Below, in pieces: positions 63,936 to 64,000 of a stretch of DNA of 64,000 bases. The stretch covers positions 146,812-210,811 of the forward strand of contig BROG01000938.1 of assembly GCA_030159075.1 (NCBI GenBank), read 5' to 3'. The stretch's first letter is position 1, and the number at the start of each line of letters is the position of its first letter. A model generated the notes under the pieces. That model saw only the letters and a list, made by a program, of their open reading frames with translations. It searched no databases and was not told the origin of the DNA. The position numbers and the translations under genes were made by a program. This stretch comes from Atrina japonica (lineage: Eukaryota; Mollusca; Bivalvia; Pterioida; Pinnidae).

Positions 63936-64000
63936 ATTTCTTTGCGTACGTATTGTTACAAGTCTACTCGGGTAAACTGGCACTTGTTTACAAACACAAC

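Noticed and set aside
63778..63975. A 65-codon plus-strand frame near the window end
   Set aside because: It lies in the body of the second SINE family.

Overview
The window looks like AT-rich nuclear DNA from an invertebrate animal, most likely a mollusc and probably a bivalve. The evidence is short exons with GT-AG introns several kilobases long, seven copies of a tRNA-derived SINE, decayed Penelope-like, LINE, DIRS/Ngaro-like and Tc1-like elements, fold-back elements, and very many microsatellites and minisatellites. Nothing suggests operons, CRISPR or a plasmid. The taxon is an inference from style; no marker gene is present.

Two host genes can be read with confidence. On the plus strand, a small secretory precursor is encoded by two coding exons (14613-14775 and 16863-16951, 83 residues). 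It has a signal peptide followed directly by LFYTISNGNNYPRI-GKR, so it should release an amidated -NNYPRIamide neuropeptide, resembling the PRXamide / ecdysis-triggering-hormone group. A TATA box and possible non-coding first exon lie about 12 kb upstream (2276-2381).

On the minus strand, a single-pass type I membrane receptor is spread over eight exons from 46617 down to 21947 (432 residues). Exon 1 is the signal peptide; exons 2-6 are a short, cysteine-rich, heavily N-glycosylatable ectodomain, all with phase 1 introns; exon 7 is the membrane helix; exon 8 is a 195-residue tail with one ITSM-like motif (TKYEEV), two ITIM-like motifs (SGYSDI, SGYMEV), an NPHYSDV site and a final YDIV. The eight exons join in frame without a stop. 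This is the strongest candidate for an undescribed system: an invertebrate inhibitory-type immunoreceptor.

Layout: 0-14.6 kb is intergenic and repeat-rich, with a 702-bp tandem duplication. 14.6-17 kb is the peptide gene. 17-21.9 kb is intergenic with short tandem arrays and a long TA tract. 21.9-46.6 kb is the receptor gene, whose introns hold SINEs, fold-back elements, a Tc1-like relic and a 30-bp satellite. 47.6-49.9 kb is a DIRS/Ngaro-type relic (RT, RNase H, tyrosine recombinase, SGNH-like hydrolase). 51.9-56.2 kb is a Penelope-like fragment abutting an L1/Tx1-like LINE, then another Penelope-like fragment. 58.4-62.6 kb is a 38-bp minisatellite split by a larger Penelope-like fragment. 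62.6-64 kb has two SINEs of different families.

All gene models come from reading the sequence by eye; no alignment, expression data or database search was available.
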